64,000 nucleotides of DNA from Kurthia massiliensis (GCF_000285555.1 NZ_HE610996.1:749724-813723), one strand, 5' to 3'; positions 54,092 through 63,639 are shown, counted from the stretch's first letter. Made by a program: numbers and translations. Notes: generated from the letters alone by a model not told the origin.

Positions 54092-55375
54092 ATGGCAAAT
54101 ATGAAAATACCGAATTTTCGTCCTTTTCAACAACCTACTGCACAACAAGTACTGCACGGTGACGTAAAAGGATTTCGTAAAGTTTTACCGTTTTTAGGCC
54201 CCGCATTTATTGCGGCGGTTGCCTATATCGATCCAGGTAACTTCGCAACGAATATTACGGCCGGCTCTCAATACGGCTATTTGCTGTTATGGGTCATCGT
54301 CGTATCGAACTTAATGGCCGTACTCATTCAAGCATTATCTGCTAAACTCGGCATTGCGACAGGCAAAAATTTACCGGAAGTTGCGCGCGCGCAATTTCCA
54401 AAATGGGTATCTGTCGGTTTATGGATTCAAGCTGAACTCGTCATTATGGCGACAGATTTAGCTGAATTTATCGGTGCCGCGCTCGGGCTTTATTTATTAT
54501 TTGATATTCCGATGATTCCAGCCGCTCTCATTACAGCGGTCGGTTCATTTGCTATTTTAGAATTACAGCGTCGTGGCGTTCGCGCGTTTGAAGCAGGCGT
54601 TTCTGCAATGGTCGTCATGGTCGTATTAGCATTCGCCGTCCAACTCTTTATCGCACAACCTGTCGCTAGTGATGTCGTTGGTGGCTTCATGCCCGCATTT
54701 GATGGCGTCGACTCAATATTACTCGCAACAGGTATTCTTGGCGCAACGGTCATGCCACATGCAATTTATTTACATTCATCATTAACCCAACATCGTGTGA
54801 AAGCTGAAACACCTGCGCTGAAAAAACGTGTATTCCGTTTTGAACTACTCGATATCGTCGTAGCAATGATTGTTGCAGGTGCCATTAATATGGCGATGCT
54901 TATTATCGCCGCAGCCGTATTCCATACGAAAGGACTCGTCATCGATGACTTAGACATTGCGTATCATGCATTTCATGATATGCTCGGTCCAATTGGCGCA
55001 ATTTCGTTCGGCCTCGGCTTACTGATTGCGGGGCTCGCTAGTTCTTCAGTCGGTACACTTTCTGGCGATGTCGTCATGCAAGGATTTATTAATAAAAGCA
55101 TTCGACTTTACGTGCGCCGGACGATTACGATGCTACCACCACTTGCGATTATTCTTTTCGGCATCAATGCGACGAAAGCGCTCGTTTGGAGCCAAGTCAT
55201 TTTATCATTCGGGATTGCGTTTGCACTTATCCCACTCGTTTTATTTACGAGCAACAAACGAATTATGGGCGCACTTGTCAATCATCGCCTCACAACGATT
55301 ACTGGTTGGGCGATTTCATTGCTCGTCGTATCATTGAATTTATATTTAATTTACGAAACGTTTTTCACACATTAA
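54092..55375 (+). CDS. mntH: MntH, Nramp-family divalent metal transporter
   Basis: 427 residues, 11 membrane segments. The metal site is visible: AYIDPGNFATN in helix 1 (Asp, Asn) and the helix 6 MPHAIYLHSS with its Met-Pro-His. It imports Mn2+ with protons. GAAGGA before ATG 54092. Regulated by the palindrome upstream and ended by a terminator shared with the convergent GNAT gene. Confidence 0.95.
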   Translation: MANMKIPNFRPFQQPTAQQVLHGDVKGFRKVLPFLGPAFIAAVAYIDPGNFATNITAGSQYGYLLLWVIVVSNLMAVLIQALSAKLGIATGKNLPEVARAQFPKWVSVGLWIQAELVIMATDLAEFIGAALGLYLLFDIPMIPAALITAVGSFAILELQRRGVRAFEAGVSAMVVMVVLAFAVQLFIAQPVASDVVGGFMPAFDGVDSILLATGILGATVMPHAIYLHSSLTQHRVKAETPALKKRVFRFELLDIVVAMIVAGAINMAMLIIAAAVFHTKGLVIDDLDIAYHAFHDMLGPIGAISFGLGLLIAGLASSSVGTLSGDVVMQGFINKSIRLYVRRTITMLPPLAIILFGINATKALVWSQVILSFGIAFALIPLVLFTSNKRIMGALVNHRLTTITGWAISLLVVSLNLYLIYETFFTH

Positions 55376-55404
55376 AAAAACCTCGCAGATTGCGAGGTTT
55401 TTTA
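55373..55404. terminator. Bidirectional terminator
   Basis: Stem aaaaaacctcgca / tgcgaggtttttt, 4-base loop. Confidence 0.88.
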
Positions 55405-55417
55405 ATATATTAATTCC

Positions 55418-56095
55418 TTATTTTTCATAAATGACCATAAAATCATTACTAGTTGGTATGAGCGTCGTACCGACGAAGCCTTGTTTCAACAACGCTTGTT
55501 GTGCTTCTATATCGCCCATAGACACTTCGCGCTGTTCTGCGTATTGTGGCGCTGCTTCTTTTAATGCTTTAAAGAAAATGTAACGCAATTTGCCACCGTA
55601 TTTTAATTTTAAGCCTTTAATGACAAGCCCTTGTGCAAACTTATCTTTTAAGCTCGGAATGTTGTAAGGCTTCACCGTTGCACATACGTAGTCATAACGT
55701 GATTGGTCTGCGGCTTCCATAATAATACTAGCCATTATTTTTTGTAAGCCGTATCCACGCCAGTCTGGATCAACATTTGAAATTTCTTGGTAAAAAACGC
55801 GGCTTAATTGCGCTTCTGATAAACCACAATCAACACCTAAATGTTCTGGGTCGTCTTGTGGATCTAACAATGCGCGGAAAGCAATGAGCGCTTCGTTCAC
55901 GTAAATGCCAATTAATAATCCATTGCCACCTAAAATGTTTTCAAATTCTTCCGTTGATAATGGTTGTAACGTATTTTTATCTGGTAGTGCGTCATACACT
56001 TTTTGTTGTAACGTTTCAAGCTCCGGCAGTTGTGCCATCGTTAGCTTGCGCGCTTCGAATGTATGCGTTCCTAACATGCCTTCGTGTAAATGCAT
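55418..56095 (-). CDS. GNAT family N-acetyltransferase (dipeptide epimerase operon)
   Basis: 225 residues, GNAT-like: the acetyl-CoA region is DPDWRGYGLQKIMASIIM near residue 111, followed by YVCATVKPYNIPSLKDKFAQG. Its ATG lies one base beyond the stop of the dipeptide epimerase gene, with AGAGGG inside that gene's end, so translation is coupled. Probably acts on an amino acid or peptide from the same pathway; the acceptor is unknown. Confidence 0.82.
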   Translation of the reverse strand: MHLHEGMLGTHTFEARKLTMAQLPELETLQQKVYDALPDKNTLQPLSTEEFENILGGNGLLIGIYVNEALIAFRALLDPQDDPEHLGVDCGLSEAQLSRVFYQEISNVDPDWRGYGLQKIMASIIMEAADQSRYDYVCATVKPYNIPSLKDKFAQGLVIKGLKLKYGGKLRYIFFKALKEAAPQYAEQREVSMGDIEAQQALLKQGFVGTTLIPTSNDFMVIYEK

Positions 56096-56096
56096 A

Positions 56097-57212
56097 TTAT
56101 CCCTCTTTCACGACCGTTTTAAATTTGCATAGCTCTTCTAAAATCGTTTCGTCGACAGTCACACCTAAACCTGGTTTTTCATTTAGTTCAATGAATGGTA
56201 CATCGTAATGTAAGTCGCCGATATCTTTTGAGAATTTTAACGGACCTGTTAGTTCGACGCTCGTCATAATTTTTTTCGAGAAGGCAACGTGGAAACCAGC
56301 AGCAGAACCGACAGATGATTCGACCATTGAGCCAACTTGGCATTCAATACCGGCCATTTCAGCCATAACTGCTAGTTTCATCGCTGGATAAATACCGCCG
56401 CATTTCATTAATTTAATGTTCACTTTATCTGCGGCGCGCTTCGCGATAATTTCACGCATTTCTTTCACGCCGTGTAGCCCTTCATCAATCATCAATGGCA
56501 CATCTGATTTTGATTTAATTTCGACCATCGCATCGATGTCATCCGCTTTAACCGGTTGCTCTAACCAATCGATATCTAAATCTTTTAATGCGCGTAAACC
56601 GCGTAACGTCGTCGCTGCATTGACCCAACCTTGGTTCACATCGACGCGGATTGCAATGTCGTCACCGACGCGTTCACGTACCGCTTGAATACGCGCCACA
56701 TCTTTCATCACTTCTGTGCCGACTTTCATTTTAAATGAGCGATAACCCATCTCTACACGTGCCGCTGCTTCTGCTGCCATCTTTTCTGGCGCGCCGATGC
56801 TTAATACGTGTGTGATCGGGAATTTTTTGTGGAAACGTCCTCCAATTAATTGATATACTGGTACTTGCAATGCTTTTCCCGCAATATCAAAACATGCAAT
56901 ATCGATCGCCGCTTTGGCAGCTGGGACGTCGCGAATAATTTTGTTCATTACGTCGTGGATATGTTCAAATGCAAGTGGATTTTGACCAATCATCGCAGGT
57001 GCTAATTGATGTTTCAGTACAGCATATGTGCTTTCCCATGACTCGCCTGTCACGTGATCATCTGGTACAGATTCGCCGTAGCCGACAATTCCCGTATCTG
57101 TCGTCATTTTCACAATGATAGAAGGCATTGTATCGTAAGAATCGTATGAAATGACAAATGGTTCGATTAATGGTAAATGAATTGCATAAATTTCAATTTC
57201 TTTAATTTTCAT
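56097..57212 (-). CDS. Dipeptide epimerase (enolase superfamily, L-Ala-D/L-Glu epimerase type)
   Basis: 371 residues. N-terminal capping domain, then the (beta/alpha)7 barrel with the KxK catalytic pair in FKMKVG, metal ligands in RVDVNQGW, WLEQPV and LMIDEGL, and the second catalytic lysine in VNIKLMKCGG. This is the muconate-lactonising subgroup with epimerase-type KxK/K. It probably epimerises a dipeptide released from murein or diet. Substrate could differ from Ala-Glu. AGGAG before ATG. Operator repeats lie directly upstream, divergent from the regulator gene. Confidence 0.85.
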   Translation of the reverse strand: MKIKEIEIYAIHLPLIEPFVISYDSYDTMPSIIVKMTTDTGIVGYGESVPDDHVTGESWESTYAVLKHQLAPAMIGQNPLAFEHIHDVMNKIIRDVPAAKAAIDIACFDIAGKALQVPVYQLIGGRFHKKFPITHVLSIGAPEKMAAEAAARVEMGYRSFKMKVGTEVMKDVARIQAVRERVGDDIAIRVDVNQGWVNAATTLRGLRALKDLDIDWLEQPVKADDIDAMVEIKSKSDVPLMIDEGLHGVKEMREIIAKRAADKVNIKLMKCGGIYPAMKLAVMAEMAGIECQVGSMVESSVGSAAGFHVAFSKKIMTSVELTGPLKFSKDIGDLHYDVPFIELNEKPGLGVTVDETILEELCKFKTVVKEG

Positions 57213-57248
57213 GTTTTGTATACTCCTGTTATAATTAAAATAGGTTTT

Positions 57249-57275
57249 GTCGCTAAATAGTCGTTAAATAACGAC
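57249..57275. promoter_or_regulatory. Operator with perfect palindrome between epimerase and regulator
   Basis: Direct repeats GTCGCTAAATA (57249-57259) and GTCGTTAAATA (57260-57270), the second extending to the 16-bp perfect palindrome GTCGTTAAATAACGAC (57260-57275). It overlaps the likely -35 region of the epimerase promoter. The natural candidate to bind it is the divergent regulator. Confidence 0.65.
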
Positions 57276-57303
57276 ATGAATAAATGAAAAGGAACGATAA
57301 AGT

Positions 57304-58539
57304 ATGTCTACAAAAGTAGCTGTTATAAGCTCGCACGCATTCCAACATCGCTTATCGAAGCTTGCAGAGCAAATCGATGATGTTGAGCTCGACTTTTATA
57401 TTTACGAACAGCCATCTGAGGCACCTTTGCTGTTAAAGCAAGTAAAACCTTGTGACGTTCTGTTCATTACTGGCACGTTGCCTTACCTTTATAGTAAACC
57501 AATGTTAGATAAATGGCCAATCCCCTGGACGTATTTAAAGCAAGATGAATTCGCCGTATCGAACACGCTACTTGCGATGATGGCAAACCATGCGATCTCG
57601 TTAAATCGTCTATCAATCGACGTGATGAACGCACAATTCGTTGATAATGTGTTAAAAGACATTGAATATGACGGACGTCCACCGTATACATTTGAAATTA
57701 AACCGCCCGTCGATGTCGATCAGCTGTTTGAGCATCACGATCAATTATGGCGCGAGAAAAAAATCGATTTCGTCGTCACAAGTAGTCATAATGTGTACGA
57801 AAAACTACGACGAGTACAAATTCCTTGTATGCGTTTCCTTGATTCTTCGACTTCTATTTTAAGACGTTTGGAAGAAACGAAAGCGCTTTCTCGAATGACA
57901 AAATCCGAATCGGCGAAAGTCGTCGTCGGTATTGTCGAGATGTCCCCAGTTGATAAAGTATTCGTACAAAGTATCGCCTCATCGGTACATGCGATTCAAC
58001 AGCCGATTAGTGAAGGACGCATTGAACTCTATACGACAATGGGTCATTTACAACATGCGCTCGATCATCAAAAAATTACACAACTCGTTCAATTGGCGAA
58101 CAACGATGCAAAAATTTCATTCGGTTTCGGCCAATCAATTAACGATGCTGAACAAAACGCGCTATACGCTTTACAATATACTGCGCCGAATAGTATTTGT
58201 ATTGTCGATGAACGTAAAAATTTAATTAACCCGATTTTAAAAGACTCGAAACTGTCGCTTCAAATTCAAGATCCGTACATTATGAAGCTCGCGAAAGAAA
58301 CACAACTGAGCCCGCTGAACATCTCAAAAATTATTTCGTTTAGCAAATCACGTCAAGATCAAGAATTTACGGCACATGACTTATCCGAGTATTTACAAGT
58401 GACGCGCCGCACGACGGAACGTATTTTGAAAAAGTTACTCGATAACGAGTACGTCCGCGTCGTCGGTGAAGAAATGGGTTATCAACAAGGCCGTCCGCGT
58501 ACTGTCTATGCGCTCGACTTTGCTGTTTATGAATCTTAA
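57304..58539 (+). CDS. Transcriptional regulator with PrpR_N-like sensor and C-terminal winged helix
   Basis: 411 residues. The N-terminal half looks like the sensory domain seen in PrpR-type regulators (opening KVAVISSHAFQHRLSKLA, later FVVTSSHNVYEKL). The C-terminus carries a winged helix (FTAHDLSEYLQVTRRTTERILKKLL then DNEYVRVVGEEMGYQQGRPRTVYAL). No AAA+ domain lies between, so it is not a sigma-54 activator. Divergent from the dipeptide epimerase gene and next to an amidohydrolase, it probably controls this peptide-use cluster. The ligand is unknown. Confidence 0.75.
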   Translation: MSTKVAVISSHAFQHRLSKLAEQIDDVELDFYIYEQPSEAPLLLKQVKPCDVLFITGTLPYLYSKPMLDKWPIPWTYLKQDEFAVSNTLLAMMANHAISLNRLSIDVMNAQFVDNVLKDIEYDGRPPYTFEIKPPVDVDQLFEHHDQLWREKKIDFVVTSSHNVYEKLRRVQIPCMRFLDSSTSILRRLEETKALSRMTKSESAKVVVGIVEMSPVDKVFVQSIASSVHAIQQPISEGRIELYTTMGHLQHALDHQKITQLVQLANNDAKISFGFGQSINDAEQNALYALQYTAPNSICIVDERKNLINPILKDSKLSLQIQDPYIMKLAKETQLSPLNISKIISFSKSRQDQEFTAHDLSEYLQVTRRTTERILKKLLDNEYVRVVGEEMGYQQGRPRTVYALDFAVYES

Positions 58540-58574
58540 AAAAAGGATTCGCAACGATTGCGAATCCTTTTTTC
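58537..58574. terminator. Bidirectional terminator
   Basis: Stem aaaaaggattcgcaa / ttgcgaatcctttttt with a 3-base loop. Confidence 0.88.
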
Positions 58575-59680
58575 TATGCATGAACGCTCACAGGTGTTTT
58601 TAACGTTTCCGCTAATACTTGTGCCGCAACATATAATGCATCGTGATTAAATGTCATATACGGATGGTGTAAGCCTGGCGCTAAATCTGCACCAATACCA
58701 ATCATCGTCGCTTTTAGTGCTGGCTTTTTCACCGTATAGAAATGGAAATCATCACTACCCGGTGTGTAAATGTGTGGTGCTAGCGCTTCTTTACCACATA
58801 CTTTTTCAATCGCACGTTCCGCAATGTCAGCAGCTTCATCTGATACGACCGCACCTGGTGTATAATCGACCCACTCCCAAGACATATCGATGTCGTATTG
58901 CGTACGAATCATTTGTAAGCCACGCTCAATATGCGCATGCATGTCGTCTAGCGTCGCATTATCTTGTGCGCGCACATCCATTGAGAAGCTAGCCGCACCT
59001 GGAATAATGTTGACGCTACCGCCATCAGCAACGATTTTCGTTAATTTCGCTGAATGTGGTGTAAATGGTGATACGTGTAGCGACTGTAACATTTGTTGAA
59101 TCGCCATAATAACGTCAATCGCATTTTTCCCTTGGTGTGGGCGTGCGCCGTGGGCATCTACACCTTGAATTGTACCGTTTAAAAAGTACGCAGCCCCGTG
59201 ATGCATCGCTGGCGTTACTTTACCGAATGGAATTTCATCAATTGGTCGTAAATGGACACCGAATAAATGCGATACGCCATCTACCGCACCACGTTCAATA
59301 GCCGCGACCGAACCGTTACCCATTTCTTCTGCTGGTTGGAAAATAAAACGAACGCGGTGGTCGAGTTGTTCATCTTTCAATAGCATTAATGCACCGAGCA
59401 CCATTGAAATATTCGCATCATGACCACAAGAATGATTCGCTTGCCATACACCGTTTACTTCTTGCCAAAGCGCATCGATATCTGCACGTACAGCGACGCA
59501 TTGTTCTCCTTCACCAATTTCTGCAACGAGACCTGTTACATCATTAAATAAACGATAAGATACATTTAAATCATCTAAAATTTCAGCGATTTTTTTCGTT
59601 GTTTCGACTTCTTTCCAGCTAATTTCAGCATGTGTATGAAAATGGTTAAACCATTGTAAAATTTGTTGTTCTACTGACAT
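58574..59680 (-). CDS. M20 family amidohydrolase (AmhX-like)
   Basis: 368 residues of the M20D amidohydrolase family (IAA-amino-acid hydrolase group). Metal and catalytic residues: VRADIDALWQ, NHSCGHDANISM, FQPAEEMGNGS and the terminal HPYMTFNHDALY; the dimerisation domain contains GVDAHGARPHQGKNAID. It resembles B. subtilis AmhX. Likely splits N-acyl amino acids or related amides. Convergent with the regulator gene; shares the peptide-use neighbourhood. Confidence 0.88.
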   Translation of the reverse strand: MSVEQQILQWFNHFHTHAEISWKEVETTKKIAEILDDLNVSYRLFNDVTGLVAEIGEGEQCVAVRADIDALWQEVNGVWQANHSCGHDANISMVLGALMLLKDEQLDHRVRFIFQPAEEMGNGSVAAIERGAVDGVSHLFGVHLRPIDEIPFGKVTPAMHHGAAYFLNGTIQGVDAHGARPHQGKNAIDVIMAIQQMLQSLHVSPFTPHSAKLTKIVADGGSVNIIPGAASFSMDVRAQDNATLDDMHAHIERGLQMIRTQYDIDMSWEWVDYTPGAVVSDEAADIAERAIEKVCGKEALAPHIYTPGSDDFHFYTVKKPALKATMIGIGADLAPGLHHPYMTFNHDALYVAAQVLAETLKTPVSVHA

Positions 59681-59736
59681 TTAAAACGCTCCTAACAATT
59701 TAAAACTTCCTCTACTATACATCGAACGCAAAAAAA

Positions 59737-59769
59737 AGAAAACGGCCATGCTTCCACACTCCGTTTTCA
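59737..59769 (-). terminator. Terminator of XRE gene
   Basis: Stem gaaaacgg / ccgttttc with a 15-base loop and T run on the minus strand. Confidence 0.7.
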
Positions 59770-59779
59770 TACTGTTAAA

Positions 59780-60172
59780 TTATGCACGTAAAATTTCAGC
59801 TTCTTCTGTCGTTGTCGATATACTTTTTTGTTTCACCTCTGCGAGCACATATAATTCCATTAAATCTTGTTTCGTTAAACTTTGCATCATGTCATTCAAA
59901 TCACGCAATAACGAATTGCGGCTTTTCGTCACGTCTGATAAACTTGGGATTTCGCCGTCGTCTACTTGATTTAATAACAATTCATCAGCTGAAATGGCAA
60001 GCGCTTGGCTCAATTTAACGATCCATTTTGCAGAAGGCACACTTTCGCCTACCTCCCAACTTTTAATACGACTTGCGGATGTGCCGATTTGTTTAGCAAG
60101 CGACAACATCGAATGATTACTCGTTTCTCGTAAAGACTTTAACTGTTCTCCGAATAATTTAGCATTGAACAT
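59780..60172 (-). CDS. XRE-family helix-turn-helix regulator
   Basis: 130 residues. HTH_3 domain at about 5-65 (LKSLRETSNHSMLSLAKQIG ... ASRIKSWEVGESVPSAKWI), followed by a helical tail. Start at ATG 60172 behind GGGAGG; an upstream in-frame ATG precedes that site. Divergent from the MecA/PbpC-type penicillin-binding protein gene, 242 bp apart, with two similar short motifs between them, so it may regulate that gene. Confidence 0.85.
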   Translation of the reverse strand: MFNAKLFGEQLKSLRETSNHSMLSLAKQIGTSASRIKSWEVGESVPSAKWIVKLSQALAISADELLLNQVDDGEIPSLSDVTKSRNSLLRDLNDMMQSLTKQDLMELYVLAEVKQKSISTTTEEAEILRA

Positions 60173-60195
60173 TTTACGTCCTCCCTTCTCGATAA

Positions 60196-60345
60196 TCCCC
60201 AAAACATTAGGTTAAATGACTAAACCAATGGTACACTGATGAACAATTGGATAGTATTTCCTTTATTTTAAAACAAAATCACAGTTTAAAGTAGAATTTT
60301 TTTATTTTTTTTAGCTATTTTCTTCAAATCCTAAAAACATAGGAT
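60196..60345. promoter_or_regulatory. Two similar motifs in the XRE-PBP divergent region
   Basis: CCCAAAACATTAGG (60198-60211) and CCTAAAAACATAGG (about 60331-60344) share CC-AAAA-CAT-AGG; the second is a near-palindrome (TCCTA-aaaaca-TAGGA). Possible operators of the XRE protein. Confidence 0.35.
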
Positions 60346-60414
60346 GAATAGCATAAAATAACAAATGATTTTTAGCTATAAATACATGATAATAAGTAAG
60401 AAGGAGGGCATTCG

Positions 60415-62436
60415 ATGAAAAAAAATACAATGATGAAGCTTGGTATTGGCATCGCATTCGTTCTCATCGTTACATTGATCACTATAGGTATTTCCAACCA
60501 TAAAGATCAAACAGCGCAAGAAGATGTCATGAATACGTGGAAAACGATCATAGAGCAACATCAATTCAAAAAAATTCCTGACGTTGTGACAACTTCTTCT
60601 CTTGAGAAAAATGACTTTACGAAAAAAAGCGTCATCAAAAAATATAAAACGGTGTTTAACGGTATCGGCGCCACACAAACGAAAATGAGCAATATGAAGT
60701 TAGTCGAAACGAGTAAAGACCATTATAAATTCACGTATCAATTAACGATGCATACGTCGATCGGACAAATTCCAAAACTCGACTATAGCGCAAACGTCAT
60801 CAAAAAAGATGGTCGCTATATCATTGAATGGACACCGTCATTATTATTCCCACATATGCAAAGTACCGATAAAATTTCTTATACGATTGACCGCGCCATT
60901 CGTGGAAACATCGTCGATCGCAACGAACAACCACTAGCGATAATGGCACCTTATTATGAAATGGGTGTCATTCCAGGAGATTTAGGAACGGGCAAAAAAC
61001 GTGAAAAGAACTTACAAAAAATCGCGGATAGTTTCGACTTAACGGTTGAGAGTATCGAGAAAAAAATGGCGCAAAGTTGGGTAACAGATGCATTATTTGT
61101 ACCGCTGGAAATCGTAGAACAAAAAGACGTCCAAAAAATTGATGGCGTCCAATACGGAGCGCGTGATTTACGCTATTACCCTCTCGGTGAAGCTGCTGCA
61201 CATTTAATCGGGTATACCGGCAAAGCGAACGAAGAAGATTTGAAAAAAGACAAAACGTTGCATCGCGATGATGTGATTGGTAAAACGGGACTTGAAAAAG
61301 CGTACGACAAAGAATTACGCGGTGAAGATGGTGGACAAATTGCCATCGTTACGCAAAGTGGTCGTGTACGTGACGTCTTACTACATGCAGAGCGGACAGA
61401 CGGTAAAAATATTCAATTAACGATTGATTCTACAATTCAAAAAGCAACGTTCAAAGCGCTAGAAAAAGCGACCGGTGCTTCTGTCGTCATCAATCCGAAA
61501 AACGGCGACTTAACAGCACTTGTCAGTAAGCCTTCATTCGATCCAAACTTAATGGTTCGCGGCATTTCACAAGAACAATATGAAAAGTATGCAGAAAATG
61601 AAGACTTACCATTTTTAAGCCGTTTCACACAACGATACGCACCTGGTTCAACGATGAAAACGATGACCGCTGCTATCGGACTAGATAACGGTACGACGAC
61701 GGAAAATAAAACGCATCGCATTGAAGGGTTGAAATGGCAAAAAGATACGACATGGGGTTCGTACTATGTCACACGTCTTCACGATGATGTAACGAACGTT
61801 GAATACAAAAGCGCCCTTATTTACTCAGATAATATTTTTTTCGCTAAAGAAGGGCTTGAAATGGGCGAGAAAAAATTACGCGCTGGGTTAAGTAAATTCG
61901 CTTTCGATAAAGATTTCAATTTACCGTTAGCAATGAAACCGGCACAAATTTCAAACGACAAAACGTTCAAATCTGACATTTTACTTGCCGATACAGCTTA
62001 TGGGCAAGGACAAGTGTTAATGTCCCCTATCCAGCAAGCAGTGTCTTACACAGCTTTCGCAAATGATGGCAATATGAGCTATCCACGCTTAGTAATGGAT
62101 GCAAAAGAAAAGTCATCACAAGCAATTAGCGCAACTACTGCACATAAAGTACGTGCAGCGATGCAGCAAGTCATTCGCCACGATGGCGGTACAGGGAACA
62201 TTTTAAAAAGCTTGCCATACAACTTAGCTGCCAAAACCGGCACAGCTGAATTAAAGCAAAAGCAAGGTGTTTATAACGGCACCGAAAATAGCTTCGTACT
62301 CGTCTTCAACGCTAATAAAGAAAATTACTTACTACTATCTATCGTTGAAAATCATGAGAAAACAGGTCGTACAGCAATTGAACTATCTAAATCGCTCATT
62401 CCTGTCTTAGAAGCACAAAAAGAACCGCGTTCATAG
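60415..62436 (+). CDS. Class B penicillin-binding protein, MecA/PbpC (PBP3) type
   Basis: 673 residues: membrane anchor (about 8-27), a MecA_N (NTF2-like) domain (about 30-145), the PBP dimer domain, and a transpeptidase domain with S-x-x-K as STMK (in APGSTMKTM) near residue 412, S-x-N as SDN, and KTG in AAKTGTAEL. This is the layout of B. subtilis PbpC and staphylococcal PBP2a. Such proteins often have low beta-lactam affinity, but the family includes ordinary housekeeping members, so resistance cannot be concluded. AAGGAGG before ATG 60415. The stop lies inside the terminator hairpin. Confidence 0.92.
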   Translation: MKKNTMMKLGIGIAFVLIVTLITIGISNHKDQTAQEDVMNTWKTIIEQHQFKKIPDVVTTSSLEKNDFTKKSVIKKYKTVFNGIGATQTKMSNMKLVETSKDHYKFTYQLTMHTSIGQIPKLDYSANVIKKDGRYIIEWTPSLLFPHMQSTDKISYTIDRAIRGNIVDRNEQPLAIMAPYYEMGVIPGDLGTGKKREKNLQKIADSFDLTVESIEKKMAQSWVTDALFVPLEIVEQKDVQKIDGVQYGARDLRYYPLGEAAAHLIGYTGKANEEDLKKDKTLHRDDVIGKTGLEKAYDKELRGEDGGQIAIVTQSGRVRDVLLHAERTDGKNIQLTIDSTIQKATFKALEKATGASVVINPKNGDLTALVSKPSFDPNLMVRGISQEQYEKYAENEDLPFLSRFTQRYAPGSTMKTMTAAIGLDNGTTTENKTHRIEGLKWQKDTTWGSYYVTRLHDDVTNVEYKSALIYSDNIFFAKEGLEMGEKKLRAGLSKFAFDKDFNLPLAMKPAQISNDKTFKSDILLADTAYGQGQVLMSPIQQAVSYTAFANDGNMSYPRLVMDAKEKSSQAISATTAHKVRAAMQQVIRHDGGTGNILKSLPYNLAAKTGTAELKQKQGVYNGTENSFVLVFNANKENYLLLSIVENHEKTGRTAIELSKSLIPVLEAQKEPRS

Positions 62437-62451
62437 CGCGGTTCTTTTCTT
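62419..62451. terminator. Terminator overlapping PBP stop codon
   Basis: Stem aaagaaccgcg / cgcggttcttt, loop containing the TAG stop; flanking A and T runs make it bidirectional. Confidence 0.85.
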
Positions 62452-62889
62452 TTACCAAAATAGTGGCTTGGCGACCATTAACCAAAGCATTATCAATAAT
62501 AAGATGATGTAAATCAATACGGCTTTTCGTAATGCACGTACAAATGTATGCTGTACGAACTGAGGTGTGCCAAACGTGCGTAGCGTTGGCTTGAAAGCAC
62601 GCGCTAAATATACGACGGCACTCATCAACGTTACGAACGTCACGACGATCCACGGTGTCGTCCAGCTGTATCCCCCAGTAATTGCCGCAAGTATGCCAAA
62701 TACGACGAGGAAATGTCCCGCATGTTTAACGACTTGTACAGCTAAGCGAAATACTTCAACGTATCCTTGTAACACACGCAAATCTTGTTCGCGCGCCATC
62801 TTTGTTAATAATGGAAAGAGCACAAAAAATGGTCCAATCGATAAAATCGCTCCGATAATATGCAAATAAACAACGATCGTATGTAACAT
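62452..62889 (-). CDS. Four-helix membrane protein (DUF2269-like)
   Basis: 145 residues, four membrane segments (about 4-26, 55-75, 80-97 and 120-142), opening VVYLHIIGAILSIGPFFVL with a histidine in helix 1 and KHAGHF before helix 2, as in DUF2269-type proteins where histidines may bind haem. The family call is tentative; function unknown. GGAGGC before ATG 62889. Confidence 0.75.
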   Translation of the reverse strand: MLHTIVVYLHIIGAILSIGPFFVLFPLLTKMAREQDLRVLQGYVEVFRLAVQVVKHAGHFLVVFGILAAITGGYSWTTPWIVVTFVTLMSAVVYLARAFKPTLRTFGTPQFVQHTFVRALRKAVLIYIILLLIMLWLMVAKPLFW

Positions 62890-63009
62890 GTAACTGCCTC
62901 CAATATGAATAACTTGTAAACCTTATGTAAACCTTTTGTAACACCGTTTTGTTTTTTGAAAATAGGGTATATGTATCATTACTATAGAGAATAGATGGGA
63001 GAGAAGCAT

Positions 63010-63639
63010 ATGGGAATCCACAAATTTTTTATGAGCTTGAACGATTTAGAAAGAATCATTCGATGCCCAGGACGCTTTAAATTCGAGGAACACAATGTTG
63101 CTGCCCACTCATGGAAAGTTTCACAGTATGCGCTCGTCTTCGCCACAATCGAAGAAAATCACGGTGCGACGATCGACTGGAAATCATTATATGAGAAAAC
63201 TATTAATCACGATTACGGAGAAGTGTTCATCGGGGATATTAAAACCCCTGTGAAACACTCCTCACCAGAATTGAAAGAAATGATTGCCCACGTCGAAGAA
63301 AAAATGGTAGAGGACTTTATTTTACGCGAAATTCCTGAACATTTTCAAGCTGTCTTTAAAGAGCGCTTAAAAGAAGGCAAAGACGGCTCACTAGAAGGAC
63401 GTCTACTTGAATTAGCAGATAAACTCGACCAATTTTATGAGTCGTTCTCAGAGCTTAAACGTGGCAATACGGATCCTGAGTTTATCATTATGTACCAACA
63501 CGCATTAAAAGGCATTTTAAAAATTGACCTTGTCCCAAGTGTGCGCTACTTTAAAGAAACCATTTTAACCGACGTATTGCAAGAAGATACGACGATCGAT
63601 ATTACAAAACTAACAAATGAAGTCATTGAAAAAGTGTAG
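63010..63639 (+). CDS. HD-domain 5'-nucleotidase-like protein (YfbR type)
   Basis: 209 residues. HD-domain metal ligands: VAAHSWKVSQYALVFA (His) near residue 30, TINHDYGEVFIGD (His-Asp) and the later LLELADKLDQFYES (Asp). The pattern matches YfbR-like deoxyribonucleoside 5'-monophosphatases, which act in dNTP salvage. The start is ATG 63010, six bases after GGGAGAG; the earlier in-frame ATG at 62995 contains that site. Confidence 0.85.
   Translation: MGIHKFFMSLNDLERIIRCPGRFKFEEHNVAAHSWKVSQYALVFATIEENHGATIDWKSLYEKTINHDYGEVFIGDIKTPVKHSSPELKEMIAHVEEKMVEDFILREIPEHFQAVFKERLKEGKDGSLEGRLLELADKLDQFYESFSELKRGNTDPEFIIMYQHALKGILKIDLVPSVRYFKETILTDVLQEDTTIDITKLTNEVIEKV

Noticed and set aside
60415..62436. 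Acquired methicillin-resistance gene mecA
   Set aside because: Domain layout is shared with chromosomal PbpC of Bacillus; no cassette, recombinase or mec regulators nearby, and base composition matches the surroundings.
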